Source: Clostridiales bacterium
GTDB lineage: Bacteria; Bacillota; Clostridia; Lachnospirales; Lachnospiraceae
Assembly (NCBI GenBank): GCA_012519565.1
Contig: JAAYPX010000007.1
Span: forward strand, 1-35,987
Length of the DNA: 35,987 bases
Reading direction: 5' to 3'
Below are positions 24,513 to 32,390 of the stretch, piece after piece. A program made the translations under genes and the position numbers. Positions within the stretch are counted from its first letter, which is position 1. The number at the start of each line of letters is the position of its first letter. Below the pieces are notes generated by a model. The model searched no databases, was not told the DNA's origin, and worked only from the letters and a program-made list of their open reading frames with translations.

Positions 24513-25748
24513 TTAAAATAAATTTAGCTGTTCAATATTCTCCTTTAAATTTTCAATATACACTGGAACGATATGAATATCCATATTATCTAGTAAATCA
24601 CTAATCTCTTGTCTAAGCCGTGGCTTAGAATAATTATTCTCAACTTCTTCTAAATCAGTAGCTTCCTGAACATGGATAATAGATCCTCCTTTAACATTAA
24701 GCCCAGACAGAGAATACAGCTCTTTATTGTCAACCATACTAGTAATATAGTAAAAGTTGGTATAATAATCATGGGGAAACTCTGAGACATATTGTAAAAT
24801 CACATCATTATTGGCTGAGTTTGATGCCATTAACAATAAATTACCTGTGGCTTCATATAGGTCTTTTTCATTCTCAATTCGAACCCTATGGCATGTTTTG
24901 TTGTGATTATCATACCAAGCAAGATAATGAACTACTCCATTTATCATGTAAGTAAAAGAAAGGGACAAAGCACTTTCCAAAAGTCCGTCCATATATGCAA
25001 TAAGCTCTTTATCTTCTGGTACTTTAAGATCCATAAAAATCAAAATATTACAATTAATAGGATCGCTGAATTCTTTGATCATCAACTGATTCTGCTTTAT
25101 ACTTAATTTCCAATGTATCTTCTGCATCTTATCCCCTTCCCTGTATTCACGAATATCAAATACTTCAGAAGGGTCATCCCCGCCTCTGCTGTTAGAATAA
25201 ATCTCACTTTCCACTGGAATAGTTGTTTGATAGCCTAAATCTGGATTTAATACTTCGTAGAAGCTGGGTAAAATAGACACATTTATATCCCTTTTTATTC
25301 TTTTATTAATAGAAAAAACTTTGAAATAATCATATAGTTTTATATTTTTAAGGGATATAGCTATATTACCTATATAGTTTGAGCTGATATCTAAAGTAAG
25401 GGTACTATCTTTCAAGGGGCTAACAGAAGTAATATAGGTGTATTTGCTTATCTTTTTTGTCAATGTATTACCTAATGTAAGAACAATTTTAACATTGGCA
25501 ATTGGAAAAATAGTAGGATTGTGCAGCTGTACTAACAAAGGACTAGGTTCCCCTTTGCCCACTACATAGGAAGTGGTTATTAACTGAGCCTTTATCCTCC
25601 CTTTAATATACATATGGATACCTAAAGATACTAAAGGAAGAAGTAAGATGGTCATAAAAATAAGCAGCATAATATATTCATTATAAAGTATAGATAAAAC
25701 CCAGGATATTATCAGTAATAATAAATACTTTATTTTATTTCTAAACAT
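24513..25748 (-). CDS. DUF58 membrane protein
   Basis: The 411-residue protein has two N-terminal membrane helices (about 8-45) and a beta-rich middle part (about 60-170). The DUF58 core is marked by GGDDPSEVFDIREYREGDKM followed by IHWKLSIKQNQLMIKEF. After that comes a von Willebrand A-like segment beginning ILIFMDLKVP, where a metal-site DxSxS motif is not obvious. DUF58 proteins are encoded next to MoxR ATPases in most bacteria and are believed to be their chaperone or assembly partners, but no biochemical role is proven. It lies 39 bp after the moxR stop and 14 bp before the transglutaminase gene, clearly one operon. Confidence 0.92.
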   Translation of the reverse strand: MFRNKIKYLLLLIISWVLSILYNEYIMLLIFMTILLLPLVSLGIHMYIKGRIKAQLITTSYVVGKGEPSPLLVQLHNPTIFPIANVKIVLTLGNTLTKKISKYTYITSVSPLKDSTLTLDISSNYIGNIAISLKNIKLYDYFKVFSINKRIKRDINVSILPSFYEVLNPDLGYQTTIPVESEIYSNSRGGDDPSEVFDIREYREGDKMQKIHWKLSIKQNQLMIKEFSDPINCNILIFMDLKVPEDKELIAYMDGLLESALSLSFTYMINGVVHYLAWYDNHNKTCHRVRIENEKDLYEATGNLLLMASNSANNDVILQYVSEFPHDYYTNFYYITSMVDNKELYSLSGLNVKGGSIIHVQEATDLEEVENNYSKPRLRQEISDLLDNMDIHIVPVYIENLKENIEQLNLF

Positions 25749-25787
25749 GGTTCACCTGTACCTTTCAGGTTCAATTCTTACCTAACA

Positions 25788-26735
25788 TTACCTATTACTA
25801 AGTCTTGGTGGCCTTACCATCTTCAATATATCATCTAAAAGGTTGTCCACAGTTACATTATTTACCCTGGCTTTGGCCTTTAATATCATTCTGTGGGAGA
25901 CAACATCTTTAAAAACATACTGAACATCCTGTGGTATAGCAAAATCTCTATCATTTAAAAATGCTGTTGCTTTGACCATATTCATTAAGGCTAAGGATCC
26001 TCTTGGGCTAACACCTAATTCAATCAGAGGATTCTCCCTGGTTTTTTGCACCAGATTGGTAATGTATTCATAGATAGAATCATGGATATATACTGATTCT
26101 ACACTTTTTTGCATATGCAAGATTTCAGCTCCATCGGCAACTTGGACAACCTTATTTAGTGGATTAGTATTCTGCCTTTCTTTCAGCAATGTAATCTCAC
26201 TCTTTATATCCGGATATCCCATGGTTAACCTAATCATAAAGCGGTCTAGTTGTGATTCTGGTAGCATCTGTGTTCCTACAGACCCAATAGGATTTTGTGT
26301 CGCAATTACAAGGAAAGGTTTTGGCACTTCTCTTGTTATACTGTCTACAGTTACTTTCCCTTCCTCCATAACCTCCAGTAAGGCAGACTGTGTCTTAGAG
26401 GATGTCCTATTGATCTCATCTGCTAGAAACAGATTACACATAATTGCTCCAGGTCTATATTGATAGCTTTCCCCATCCATATCTAATAGGTGAAAACCAA
26501 CCACATCTGTAGGTAGTACATCTGGGGTAAATTGTAAACGATTATGTTCTAAAGCCATGGCTTTGGAGAAGGCTAGGGCCAAGGTGGTCTTTCCTACACC
26601 AGGGTTATCCTCCAGCAGAATATGCCCCTTAGCCAGAATGGCAGTTAGTACTTTGATAATAATATTATTTTTCCCGATAACAACTTTATTTACTTCATTC
26701 ATTATTAATCTAGCTTTATCAGCGTATAAAACCAT
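25788..26735 (-). CDS. MoxR-family AAA+ ATPase
   Basis: The track ORF begins at 26834, but the first 33 residues do not look like a MoxR start. A GGGAGA site stands in front of the ATG at 26735, giving 315 residues that begin MVLYADKARLI. Walker A (EDNPGVGKTTLA), Walker B (LADEINR), sensor 1 (VIATQNPIG) and arginine-rich C-terminal motifs (SPRGSLALMN) are all present. MoxR ATPases act as chaperones that assemble or activate partner proteins, usually DUF58 or VWA proteins encoded beside them, as seen here. It heads the moxR-DUF58-transglutaminase operon and is divergent from the PrsA-like gene. Confidence 0.93.
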   Translation of the reverse strand: MVLYADKARLIMNEVNKVVIGKNNIIIKVLTAILAKGHILLEDNPGVGKTTLALAFSKAMALEHNRLQFTPDVLPTDVVGFHLLDMDGESYQYRPGAIMCNLFLADEINRTSSKTQSALLEVMEEGKVTVDSITREVPKPFLVIATQNPIGSVGTQMLPESQLDRFMIRLTMGYPDIKSEITLLKERQNTNPLNKVVQVADGAEILHMQKSVESVYIHDSIYEYITNLVQKTRENPLIELGVSPRGSLALMNMVKATAFLNDRDFAIPQDVQYVFKDVVSHRMILKAKARVNNVTVDNLLDDILKMVRPPRLSNR

Positions 26736-26836
26736 AATATTCTCCCGTCTATCATAAATAATTATTGTACATTTCTCACTTATGATGAACATTATATCAT
26801 ATTTATGGCAGATTACAATTATCTCTCTTGCCATTC

Positions 26837-26872
26837 CATCCTATATTATAGGATGTTTTTACATATGTAAAC
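26837..26872 (-). promoter_or_regulatory. moxR operon promoter embedded in two palindromes
   Basis: Minus-strand TTTACA (26867-26872) and TATAAT (26845-26850) are 16 bp apart. The -10 lies inside the 19-bp palindrome CATCCTATATTATAGGATG (26837-26855), and the -35 inside the perfect 14-bp palindrome TTTACATATGTAAA. Both could bind regulators. Confidence 0.55.
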
Positions 26873-26914
26873 TCTATAAAATTATGTTGTTTTTGTGAAA
26901 TAACGGTTTTAATA

Positions 26915-26942
26915 TTGACTTATGGACAGAAATGATTAAAAT
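26915..26942 (+). promoter_or_regulatory. Promoter of the PrsA-like gene
   Basis: TTGACT (26915-26920) and TAAAAT (26937-26942) are 16 bp apart, about 34 bp before the start codon and just upstream of the GGGAGG Shine-Dalgarno site. Confidence 0.6.
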
Positions 26943-26975
26943 TAATTTGAGGATATTACACGGGAGGTAGCAAAT

Positions 26976-28076
26976 TTGAACAATTCAAAAAAGACAATTA
27001 AATATCGTGAACCAAAAAAACAAGAGAGGAAACCAATCAATCCAAAGATTTGGTTAATCACTGGAATTGCTCTTGTTGTATTGTTAATTGCATCTATTTT
27101 ATTTGATCAATTATATAAGAGAAAAATTTTTACTATAGATGGTGATGATTACTATCTAGAAGACTTAACTTATTATATTAATGTGGTTGAATCAAATTAT
27201 GCTTATTTAGATCAATACTACGGACAGCTTTTTGGAACATCATATTGGAATATGGCTGCCGATGCAAATTCCGGTACCACTATGAGAGATGCCGCAAGGG
27301 ATGAAGCTATTGAAACGGCACTTTACTATGAAATCCTATATCGGGAAGCTATGACAGATGGATATGAAATCACTGAAGATGAGGAACAGACAATAGCAGA
27401 TCAGGTGGATCTACTAGTTAATGAGCAATATTCTGATAAGATGATAAAACATAATGGCTTTACCAAGGAGTACTTGACTGAAGTATTTAGTAAGATGGCA
27501 ATTGTTGATCGATATAAGGCAGATATAATTAATTCTTTAGATATCGATCAGGAAGCAATTAAAGCCACCTTCGACTATGAAGATTATCATGAATATGAGA
27601 TTGATACCCTTTTTATACCTGCATCAAAAAGTGATGAGGAAGGAAATCAGCTTACCTTAACCGATGATGAAAAAGCCCAGCTTCGCCAAAAGCTTGGTAA
27701 TTACTATGATGATGCCCTAACTAGTGAGGACTGGTCTGAGCTGCTGCCTGAAGATGAAGAGGAAGTAAAATATAATAATTTAAAATTCTATGAAAGTAGC
27801 TCCACTTTCTCAGATGAAACCAAAGCCATGATCTTGGCTATGGAAAATGGAGACATCAGCGATATTATCGAAGAAAGTAATGGTTACTATATTATTAAGA
27901 TGGTTAATAATAGATCTACAGACAGCTATGATGCTGCTATAAATCAAGCTATTAGGGAAGAGGAAAACAAAAAATTCCAAGAAGAATATGATGTAATTAA
28001 AAATAATTACGACTATAAAATTTATAAGAGCGGTGTGAAATCTTTATACATGGGACAGGTTACTTTAGTTGATTAA
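26976..28076 (+). CDS. PrsA/SurA-like membrane-anchored foldase (parvulin family, divergent)
   Basis: The 366-residue protein has a basic cytoplasmic head, one membrane helix (about 28-45) and a long acidic extracellular part. Residues about 50-190 form a helical SurA_N-like chaperone region. Residues about 195-330 fit a parvulin-type fold: YEIDTLFIPA, a helix DDEKAQLRQKL, then ILAMENGDISDIIEESNGYYIIKMVNN, the usual end of a PpiC domain. The catalytic residues of classical parvulins are not clear, so it may act as a holdase more than a prolyl isomerase. It is anchored by a membrane helix, unlike lipid-anchored PrsA. The start is TTG after GGGAGG. It is divergent from the moxR envelope operon and may help fold those exported proteins. 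Confidence 0.85.
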   Translation: MNNSKKTIKYREPKKQERKPINPKIWLITGIALVVLLIASILFDQLYKRKIFTIDGDDYYLEDLTYYINVVESNYAYLDQYYGQLFGTSYWNMAADANSGTTMRDAARDEAIETALYYEILYREAMTDGYEITEDEEQTIADQVDLLVNEQYSDKMIKHNGFTKEYLTEVFSKMAIVDRYKADIINSLDIDQEAIKATFDYEDYHEYEIDTLFIPASKSDEEGNQLTLTDDEKAQLRQKLGNYYDDALTSEDWSELLPEDEEEVKYNNLKFYESSSTFSDETKAMILAMENGDISDIIEESNGYYIIKMVNNRSTDSYDAAINQAIREEENKKFQEEYDVIKNNYDYKIYKSGVKSLYMGQVTLVD

Positions 28077-28088
28077 TTTTTATTTTTT

Positions 28089-28117
28089 GCATATTTTCTC
28101 CTATTATAGTCATACTA
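28089..28117 (+). promoter_or_regulatory. Forespore (sigma-G/sigma-F type) promoter
   Basis: GCATA (28089-28093) and CATACTA (28111-28117), 17 bp apart, fit the Bacillus sigma-G consensus (GHATR and CATNHTA) at every defined base. The site is about 33 bp before the start of a small Lys/Asn-rich gene. Confidence 0.65.
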
Positions 28118-28149
28118 AAAGTGATAGATGATTTATAAAGGAGATTATG

Positions 28150-28302
28150 ATGGCAAAAAACAAACACAATAATTATAAGAATTCTAAAAACAAGAATTCT
28201 AGCAATAACTCCAGTCGCAATAAGGCAAAAAACGTGGCTAAAAACACCCATGCTGAAGTTCCAGATAATGAGGAAGGACGTAGTGGTCCAGGCGGAAACT
28301 AA
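28150..28302 (+). CDS. Small Lys/Asn/Ser-rich protein, likely forespore-expressed
   Basis: This 50-codon gene is absent from the ORF track. It reads MAKNKHNNYKNSKNKNSSNN... and ends EEGRSGPGGN. AAAGGAG (28137-28143) is 6 nt before this ATG; an ATG one codon upstream is too close. It has a strong Shine-Dalgarno site, a sigma-G type promoter and a terminator hairpin of its own. The protein is basic, with no hydrophobic core. It resembles in composition, not demonstrably in sequence, the minor small spore proteins (SspN/SspP type) of Bacillus. It is probably a spore-core protein; this rests on promoter and composition. Confidence 0.75.
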   Translation: MAKNKHNNYKNSKNKNSSNNSSRNKAKNVAKNTHAEVPDNEEGRSGPGGN

Positions 28303-28324
28303 TTAATAATATTCTATAAAATTA

Positions 28325-28366
28325 AAACCAGCAGTTACAGATTGATAATCTTATAACTGTTGGTTT
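28325..28366 (+). terminator. Terminator of the small spore-type gene
   Basis: Arms AAACCAGCAGTTA (28325-28337) and TAACTGTTGGTTT (28354-28366) pair over 13 bp, with one G-U pair on the plus-strand RNA, followed by TATTTTATTATTT. Confidence 0.8.
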
Positions 28367-28403
28367 TATTTTATTATTTCAACATAAATAATTATAGATG
28401 CAA

Positions 28404-29087
28404 CTAATAACAATTGGGTGGAGTTGCTCCCCTTGATGAGTAGGGTATGGTAAACTCCACTATACCACTAGAATAGGGAGCAATATCATACTGCTGATAA
28501 TAAATTACAAGACCGTCATTAGTTAAATAAAAGCTATTTTCCTTAAAGTTCTCCTGTACCAATTGCTTATAATTCTCAAAGTATATATTATTTCCCTCAG
28601 CAATCTGCCCTTCAATCTCTTTAATAATATGATCGATTATATAGCTTCTATAGTCTTGTTGATAGGGGAAGAACTCCTGTAACTCAAGCTTCTTACTTTT
28701 AATTAGATGCCAGGTATCGGAAGAGCGAACAGTAATCCCATGGGCGCCTCCGGTATACTCGTATTGATCAAAATATAGACTTATAGCACAATTTCGATTA
28801 TAGGTAGTCTTATAAGCGGTGAAGGCTTCAAAAGCCCGGATAGGATAATTATGGGCTACTGAATATTCATATTCTACCATTGCCATCTGAAATAGATTAG
28901 AAATGTTAGATTTTTCATACATTAAGGCCTTGGTCCTGTAAAATATATTTAATTTATTAAGTATAAGATGAAATCTATCAGATATAAATTGTGGATATTT
29001 AATAGTATAACTTAGTATTACATGCCCTTTATAGGTTTTATCAGCTTGTAGCATCTTCTCTTTAACAACAACTATATACGGCCTCAT
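28404..29087 (-). CDS. DUF3298/DUF4163 (RsiV-like) domain protein without a signal peptide
   Basis: The track start at 29093 is only 2 nt from GGAGG; the next ATG (29087) has an 8-nt spacing and is preferred, giving 227 residues. The N-terminal half fits DUF4163 and the C-terminal half DUF3298, with the telltale YEYTGGAHG (about 120) and a closing YQQYDIAPYSSGIVEFTIPY. Such domains normally lie outside the cell, for example in the lysozyme-binding anti-sigma factor RsiV and the deacetylase PdaC. Here there is no signal peptide or membrane helix, so the protein should be cytoplasmic or released on cell lysis. Function is unknown. It is a single gene, divided from nrdJ upstream by a hairpin. 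Confidence 0.8.
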   Translation of the reverse strand: MRPYIVVVKEKMLQADKTYKGHVILSYTIKYPQFISDRFHLILNKLNIFYRTKALMYEKSNISNLFQMAMVEYEYSVAHNYPIRAFEAFTAYKTTYNRNCAISLYFDQYEYTGGAHGITVRSSDTWHLIKSKKLELQEFFPYQQDYRSYIIDHIIKEIEGQIAEGNNIYFENYKQLVQENFKENSFYLTNDGLVIYYQQYDIAPYSSGIVEFTIPYSSRGATPPNCY

Positions 29088-29231
29088 CTCCATACCCTCC
29101 CAGCGGAAATAGCTTATAAGAAAACATATGCCAAGTTAACTATATATATTCAAAAAAAGTGGCTATTCCAATACGTATATGGAGGGTATACGGGTATGGT
29201 CATAAGATACGGTTAAAAGAAGGCTCATATA

Positions 29232-29280
29232 ATTTGGGTGCCACAAAGGGACTTTTATGTCCCATATATGGCACCCAAAT
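29232..29280 (-). terminator. Double-hairpin terminator after nrdJ
   Basis: Perfect outer arms ATTTGGGTGCC (29232-29242) and GGCACCCAAAT (29270-29280) enclose an inner GGGAC/GTCCC hairpin (29248-29252, 29259-29263). It begins 16 bp after the nrdJ stop. The following T-rich stretch is short, so termination is inferred from position and stem. Confidence 0.65.
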
Positions 29281-29296
29281 CATGTGGATGAACTTA

Positions 29297-31387
29297 TTAT
29301 CTAATAGGGCAAACACCACTGGCACATTCTTTATCTATGATTTCATGCTCCTGATCATCGTCTAATCTAGCCAGCAATTCATAATCAAGAGGTTTTATAT
29401 TCTTAACCCTTTGCTCATAATCCTCCTTAGTAGTCTTTTCAAATGGTAATAGAGGATAGGTTTCTTCCATTAAAGGTAGGAAGGTAATACCAACTACATA
29501 ATCAAAATTATCGTATAGCCATCTGGATACATCATCCCATTCCTCTTCACGGACATGAACAGTGATAGAAGTATTATGATCGGTCCAGTTAACCATTGAA
29601 AGTTTATAAAGTTCCAATTGCTCAATTGCCCCTACATCATATTTGGTTTTACCTTCTGGGGCTTTTACTGGGAATTCTATAACTTTAACAGTAGCATTTT
29701 CATCTGTCTGACCATTTTCATTGTAAATTGGATAACTACCTTGGGCTTCTATTAATTTATAAAGAGGGTCTGTTGTTGAGATTCTTATTCTTCTAATATA
29801 ATAATTGGCATGGGCATAATGTATACCAGGGCTTACGCTAGGTAAATTGGATAAACTTCCTTCTGGCTTAATTGTTGTCATTAATTGAGGCGGCTCTATG
29901 CCCAGTTGCTTACAATATCTTTCCCCTTCTTGATGAACAGTATCTTTTAATCTCTTAAGGAGTTTTCCTAGATCTTCATAACTCATTCCTGTTTTATTAA
30001 CCATATCCATCATACCAGTCAGGGATATGCCAACAATTCTGTCCTCATGCATAACCTTATTCCACTCAGGCAATTCCACATCTACTAAAGTCATACGGAT
30101 AGCAACCCTAGCAGAAAGTCTTAGAATCTCTTCCAAACTTTCAACATCTAAGACTCCCTTATCATCTACAAAGGCGACCAGATTGTTGGTTGTAAGATTA
30201 CAACATTGTTTAGATTGTAATAATATCTCCCCACAAGGATTACATCCTTCAAAACTATTCTTTCTTCGGGCAGCTTCTGTAGCATTGATAAAACCTGGTT
30301 CCCCATTAATTTTAATGGAATTAACTATTTCTCTAATTCTCTCTAGAGAGGGTTTCTCAGTATAGAGCACTGAATTATTACTCATCATTCTGTGGGATAT
30401 CTTGGTGTCTTCTATCCAGTTGCCATCCACTACTTTAAATATTTCTCTCTTGGCATTGATTATATCATGGTCATCTTCATCACATATAACCATCATAGCA
30501 CTTCGTCTCACGCCACCAGATACAACATTTTCACTGATAATAGTAGCCACATCAAGAATATCAATGGATTTTAGTAGACCATCTTTGCGGTTCTTGAATA
30601 CATCATTAATTTTATTAAACATTCTTTTAATAGAATTATGACCAGATGCTCTACCTCCAAAGCGTTTAAGCCTCTCTCCTTCAGGTCTTACGAAACTATA
30701 ATCAATAATAATCTTCTTTATATCTTGATATTCTTCTAAAGTTACGATTTTAAAATATTCCTCTAAGGCCTTACACCATCCTTCCTTACTATCTCCGACT
30801 TTAATAGTAATTACAGATGGCTCCTCAGGATTTCTATTACATATGGTATGCTCCATAGCTTCCTTGGGAGTTACAGCCCTAATATATTCATCATAGATAC
30901 TGTCTAGTTGAACATGTCTTACAGCAGGAAGTTTACCTACCCCTTCTTTACTAATTCTTATACCAACTCCACTGCCGACCATAAGTAGGTAGAATACATC
31001 CACCAGATCCTGCATCTTATCTATATTGGTAAAGGCACAATTATAATTGGAAAGAGGATATTCCTCAACAATCTCTGTGCCACCCATGTATAAGGTTCTT
31101 CCAGAAGTGAATGTTCTTAGGTTAAATAGATTATCAAATAAAAATTCTGCCTCCCTTTTCTCCTCTTCCATATCTACATCCAATCCATTGTTAAGCTTAT
31201 ACTTAATACCTAAACCTATATTATACTTGGTTGTTCGAAGCACAGTTTCAAACCAGTTCTCCCTTCTTTTCTTATCCTCCAGATAACGGGAATATGTTCT
31301 TAGGTATACGAACTCTCCAATAGGTGTTAAGGGACTTTTTTTATTTTTATATTTATTTAAAAACTCCTCTGACAATATATGTACCAT
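29297..31387 (-). CDS. nrdJ: Adenosylcobalamin-dependent ribonucleoside-triphosphate reductase (class II, monomeric)
   Basis: The 696-residue cytoplasmic enzyme makes deoxyribonucleotides from ribonucleoside triphosphates using vitamin B12. Key sites match the Lactobacillus enzyme: the N-terminal redox cysteine in NYNCAFTN, the radical site in NPCGEILL (Cys and Glu two apart), the partner cysteine in SKQCCNLTTN, and the C-terminal shuttle pair in ECASGVCPIR. GSGVGIRIS and GGVRRSAMMV are also typical. It does not need oxygen, which suits an anaerobe. AGGAGG lies before the ATG. A consensus promoter overlapped by two NrdR boxes lies about 150 bp upstream. No cobalamin riboswitch was seen. Confidence 0.95.
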   Translation of the reverse strand: MVHILSEEFLNKYKNKKSPLTPIGEFVYLRTYSRYLEDKKRRENWFETVLRTTKYNIGLGIKYKLNNGLDVDMEEEKREAEFLFDNLFNLRTFTSGRTLYMGGTEIVEEYPLSNYNCAFTNIDKMQDLVDVFYLLMVGSGVGIRISKEGVGKLPAVRHVQLDSIYDEYIRAVTPKEAMEHTICNRNPEEPSVITIKVGDSKEGWCKALEEYFKIVTLEEYQDIKKIIIDYSFVRPEGERLKRFGGRASGHNSIKRMFNKINDVFKNRKDGLLKSIDILDVATIISENVVSGGVRRSAMMVICDEDDHDIINAKREIFKVVDGNWIEDTKISHRMMSNNSVLYTEKPSLERIREIVNSIKINGEPGFINATEAARRKNSFEGCNPCGEILLQSKQCCNLTTNNLVAFVDDKGVLDVESLEEILRLSARVAIRMTLVDVELPEWNKVMHEDRIVGISLTGMMDMVNKTGMSYEDLGKLLKRLKDTVHQEGERYCKQLGIEPPQLMTTIKPEGSLSNLPSVSPGIHYAHANYYIRRIRISTTDPLYKLIEAQGSYPIYNENGQTDENATVKVIEFPVKAPEGKTKYDVGAIEQLELYKLSMVNWTDHNTSITVHVREEEWDDVSRWLYDNFDYVVGITFLPLMEETYPLLPFEKTTKEDYEQRVKNIKPLDYELLARLDDDQEHEIIDKECASGVCPIR

Positions 31388-31514
31388 TTTTTCTTCCTCC
31401 TTGTTTGTCGAATTATCATTCTTTATTTACTATCAAAAAGAAATATCTATGATAAAAGAAAATGCTATCTTTATATTCTCCTTTTATTGCAAAAATAAAC
31501 ACGCCTTTGGCGAG

Positions 31515-31564
31515 GCACAACATATAGTGTTTTATATTATATATAAATACTATATATATGTCAA
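31515..31564 (-). promoter_or_regulatory. nrdJ promoter with two NrdR boxes
   Basis: On the minus strand TTGACA (31559-31564) and TATAAT (31536-31541) are exactly 17 bp apart, a full consensus. Two NrdR-type boxes flank the -10. ACACTATATGTTGTGC (31515-31530) matches 14 of 16 bases of ACACWATATATWGTGT and covers the start site. GACATATATATAGTAT (31547-31562) matches 11 and overlaps the -35. They are 32 bp apart, three helical turns, as is usual for NrdR. NrdR with dATP would block the promoter. Confidence 0.8.
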
Positions 31565-31610
31565 ATACATTTTATCGGGAAAGCTAAAATGATACAAATT
31601 ACTTAAATGA

Positions 31611-31638
31611 ACTATCAGGGAGTTTACTGCATATATTA
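31611..31638 (+). promoter_or_regulatory. Possible mother-cell sporulation promoter for the proline-rich gene
   Basis: CATATATTA (31630-31638) fits the sigma-K -10 and seven of eight bases of a sigma-E -10. AC (31611-31612) is 17 bp upstream. The motifs are short, so this is a weak call. Confidence 0.3.
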
Positions 31639-31670
31639 ATAGTGAATATTATGTAAAGGAGTGTCATATT

Positions 31671-32249
31671 TTGAAGAAAATATTCACTATAATAGCAAGT
31701 ATCGTATTGTTGGTTGCTTTGATTGTCCTTGTGATAATCACACCATTCACCAACTTATTTATAAAAATCGCTATGATAATTTTAGCCTTTATACTTGGAT
31801 TTATATGGGGAAGATTCACAAAGGTGTGTTGGCCTTATGTACCAATACCTGATAAACCCAATCCTCCACCCCGTCCTCCCCATCCACAGGAACCACCTGT
31901 TAGACCTCCTGTGATAGGACCTTGCCCAGAACCTCCTAATAATAAGCCACCAGAGATGGGACACTGTCCTAAACCACCTAGTAATAGGCCTCCAGAGATG
32001 GGACACTGTCCTAAACCACCTAGTAATAGACCTCCAGGAACAGGACATTGCCCTGGAAGCTCTACTAATAGGCCAGGAACTTTTCCTGGTGCCAAACCAC
32101 CAGTAATGGGTCCTTGCCCTAAACCTACTAATAATAACCCTCCAGTGAAAAACTCCCATGCAGACCCAGCAGGTAACATGCCTCCAGTGAAGTCATCTTA
32201 TACAGAACCCTCTGGGCAAAGAAAAAATCCCTATTATCGGGAACCATAA
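31671..32249 (+). CDS. Membrane-anchored proline-rich repeat protein
   Basis: I do not recognise this 192-residue protein. Two hydrophobic segments (about 4-24 and 29-48) are followed by a proline-rich tail with imperfect 14-residue repeats of the form PPEMGHCPKPPSNR, each containing one Cys. The first two copies are identical over 14 residues; later ones drift (PGTGHCPGSSTNR, PPVMGPCPKPTNNN). The tail ends in polar NPYYREP. The start is TTG after AAAGGAG, and other long ORFs over it are frame shadows. The tail could be extracellular and cross-linked through its cysteines, or span the wall; a spore-coat role is possible if the weak upstream sigma-K/E motif is real. Confidence 0.75.
   Translation: MKKIFTIIASIVLLVALIVLVIITPFTNLFIKIAMIILAFILGFIWGRFTKVCWPYVPIPDKPNPPPRPPHPQEPPVRPPVIGPCPEPPNNKPPEMGHCPKPPSNRPPEMGHCPKPPSNRPPGTGHCPGSSTNRPGTFPGAKPPVMGPCPKPTNNNPPVKNSHADPAGNMPPVKSSYTEPSGQRKNPYYREP
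31945..32040 (+). repeat. 42-bp tandem repeat in the proline-rich gene
   Basis: A 42-bp unit, beginning CCACCAGAGATGGGACACTG or CCTCCAGAGATGGGACACTG in successive copies, occurs at least twice almost unchanged, with a third diverged copy. It encodes the PPEMGHCPKPPSNR repeat. Boundaries are approximate. Confidence 0.75.
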
Positions 32250-32344
32250 CTAAAAAGATAAATTAACTCTTAGTATACGGCTATAATAAATAGTGCTTAT
32301 ATCTTCCCTACTTTTGATTAACTTTATATAAGTTACAATAAAAT

Positions 32345-32384
32345 ACACACTCTTCCTGTACACCTTTTACAAGGGAGAGTGTGT
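32345..32384. terminator. Terminator between the proline-rich and sugar kinase genes
   Basis: Arms ACACACTCT (32345-32353) and AGAGTGTGT (32376-32384) are perfect, with partial pairing continuing inward and T-rich flanks on both sides. It lies between convergent genes. Confidence 0.7.
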
Positions 32385-32390
32385 TTTATA

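Noticed and set aside
29159-29365. Plus-strand ORF between the DUF3298 gene and nrdJ
   Set aside because: It crosses the nrdJ terminator and the nrdJ 3' end and has no Shine-Dalgarno site.
31388-31670. Cobalamin riboswitch before nrdJ
   Set aside because: No B12-box (AGCCACTG-like) or matching layout seen; NrdR boxes explain the region.
31782-32179. Minus-strand ORFs rich in Gly/Leu or Trp/Arg/Ser over the proline-rich gene
   Set aside because: They are shadows of the CCA/CCT-rich repeats; the plus frame has a start site and membrane helices.
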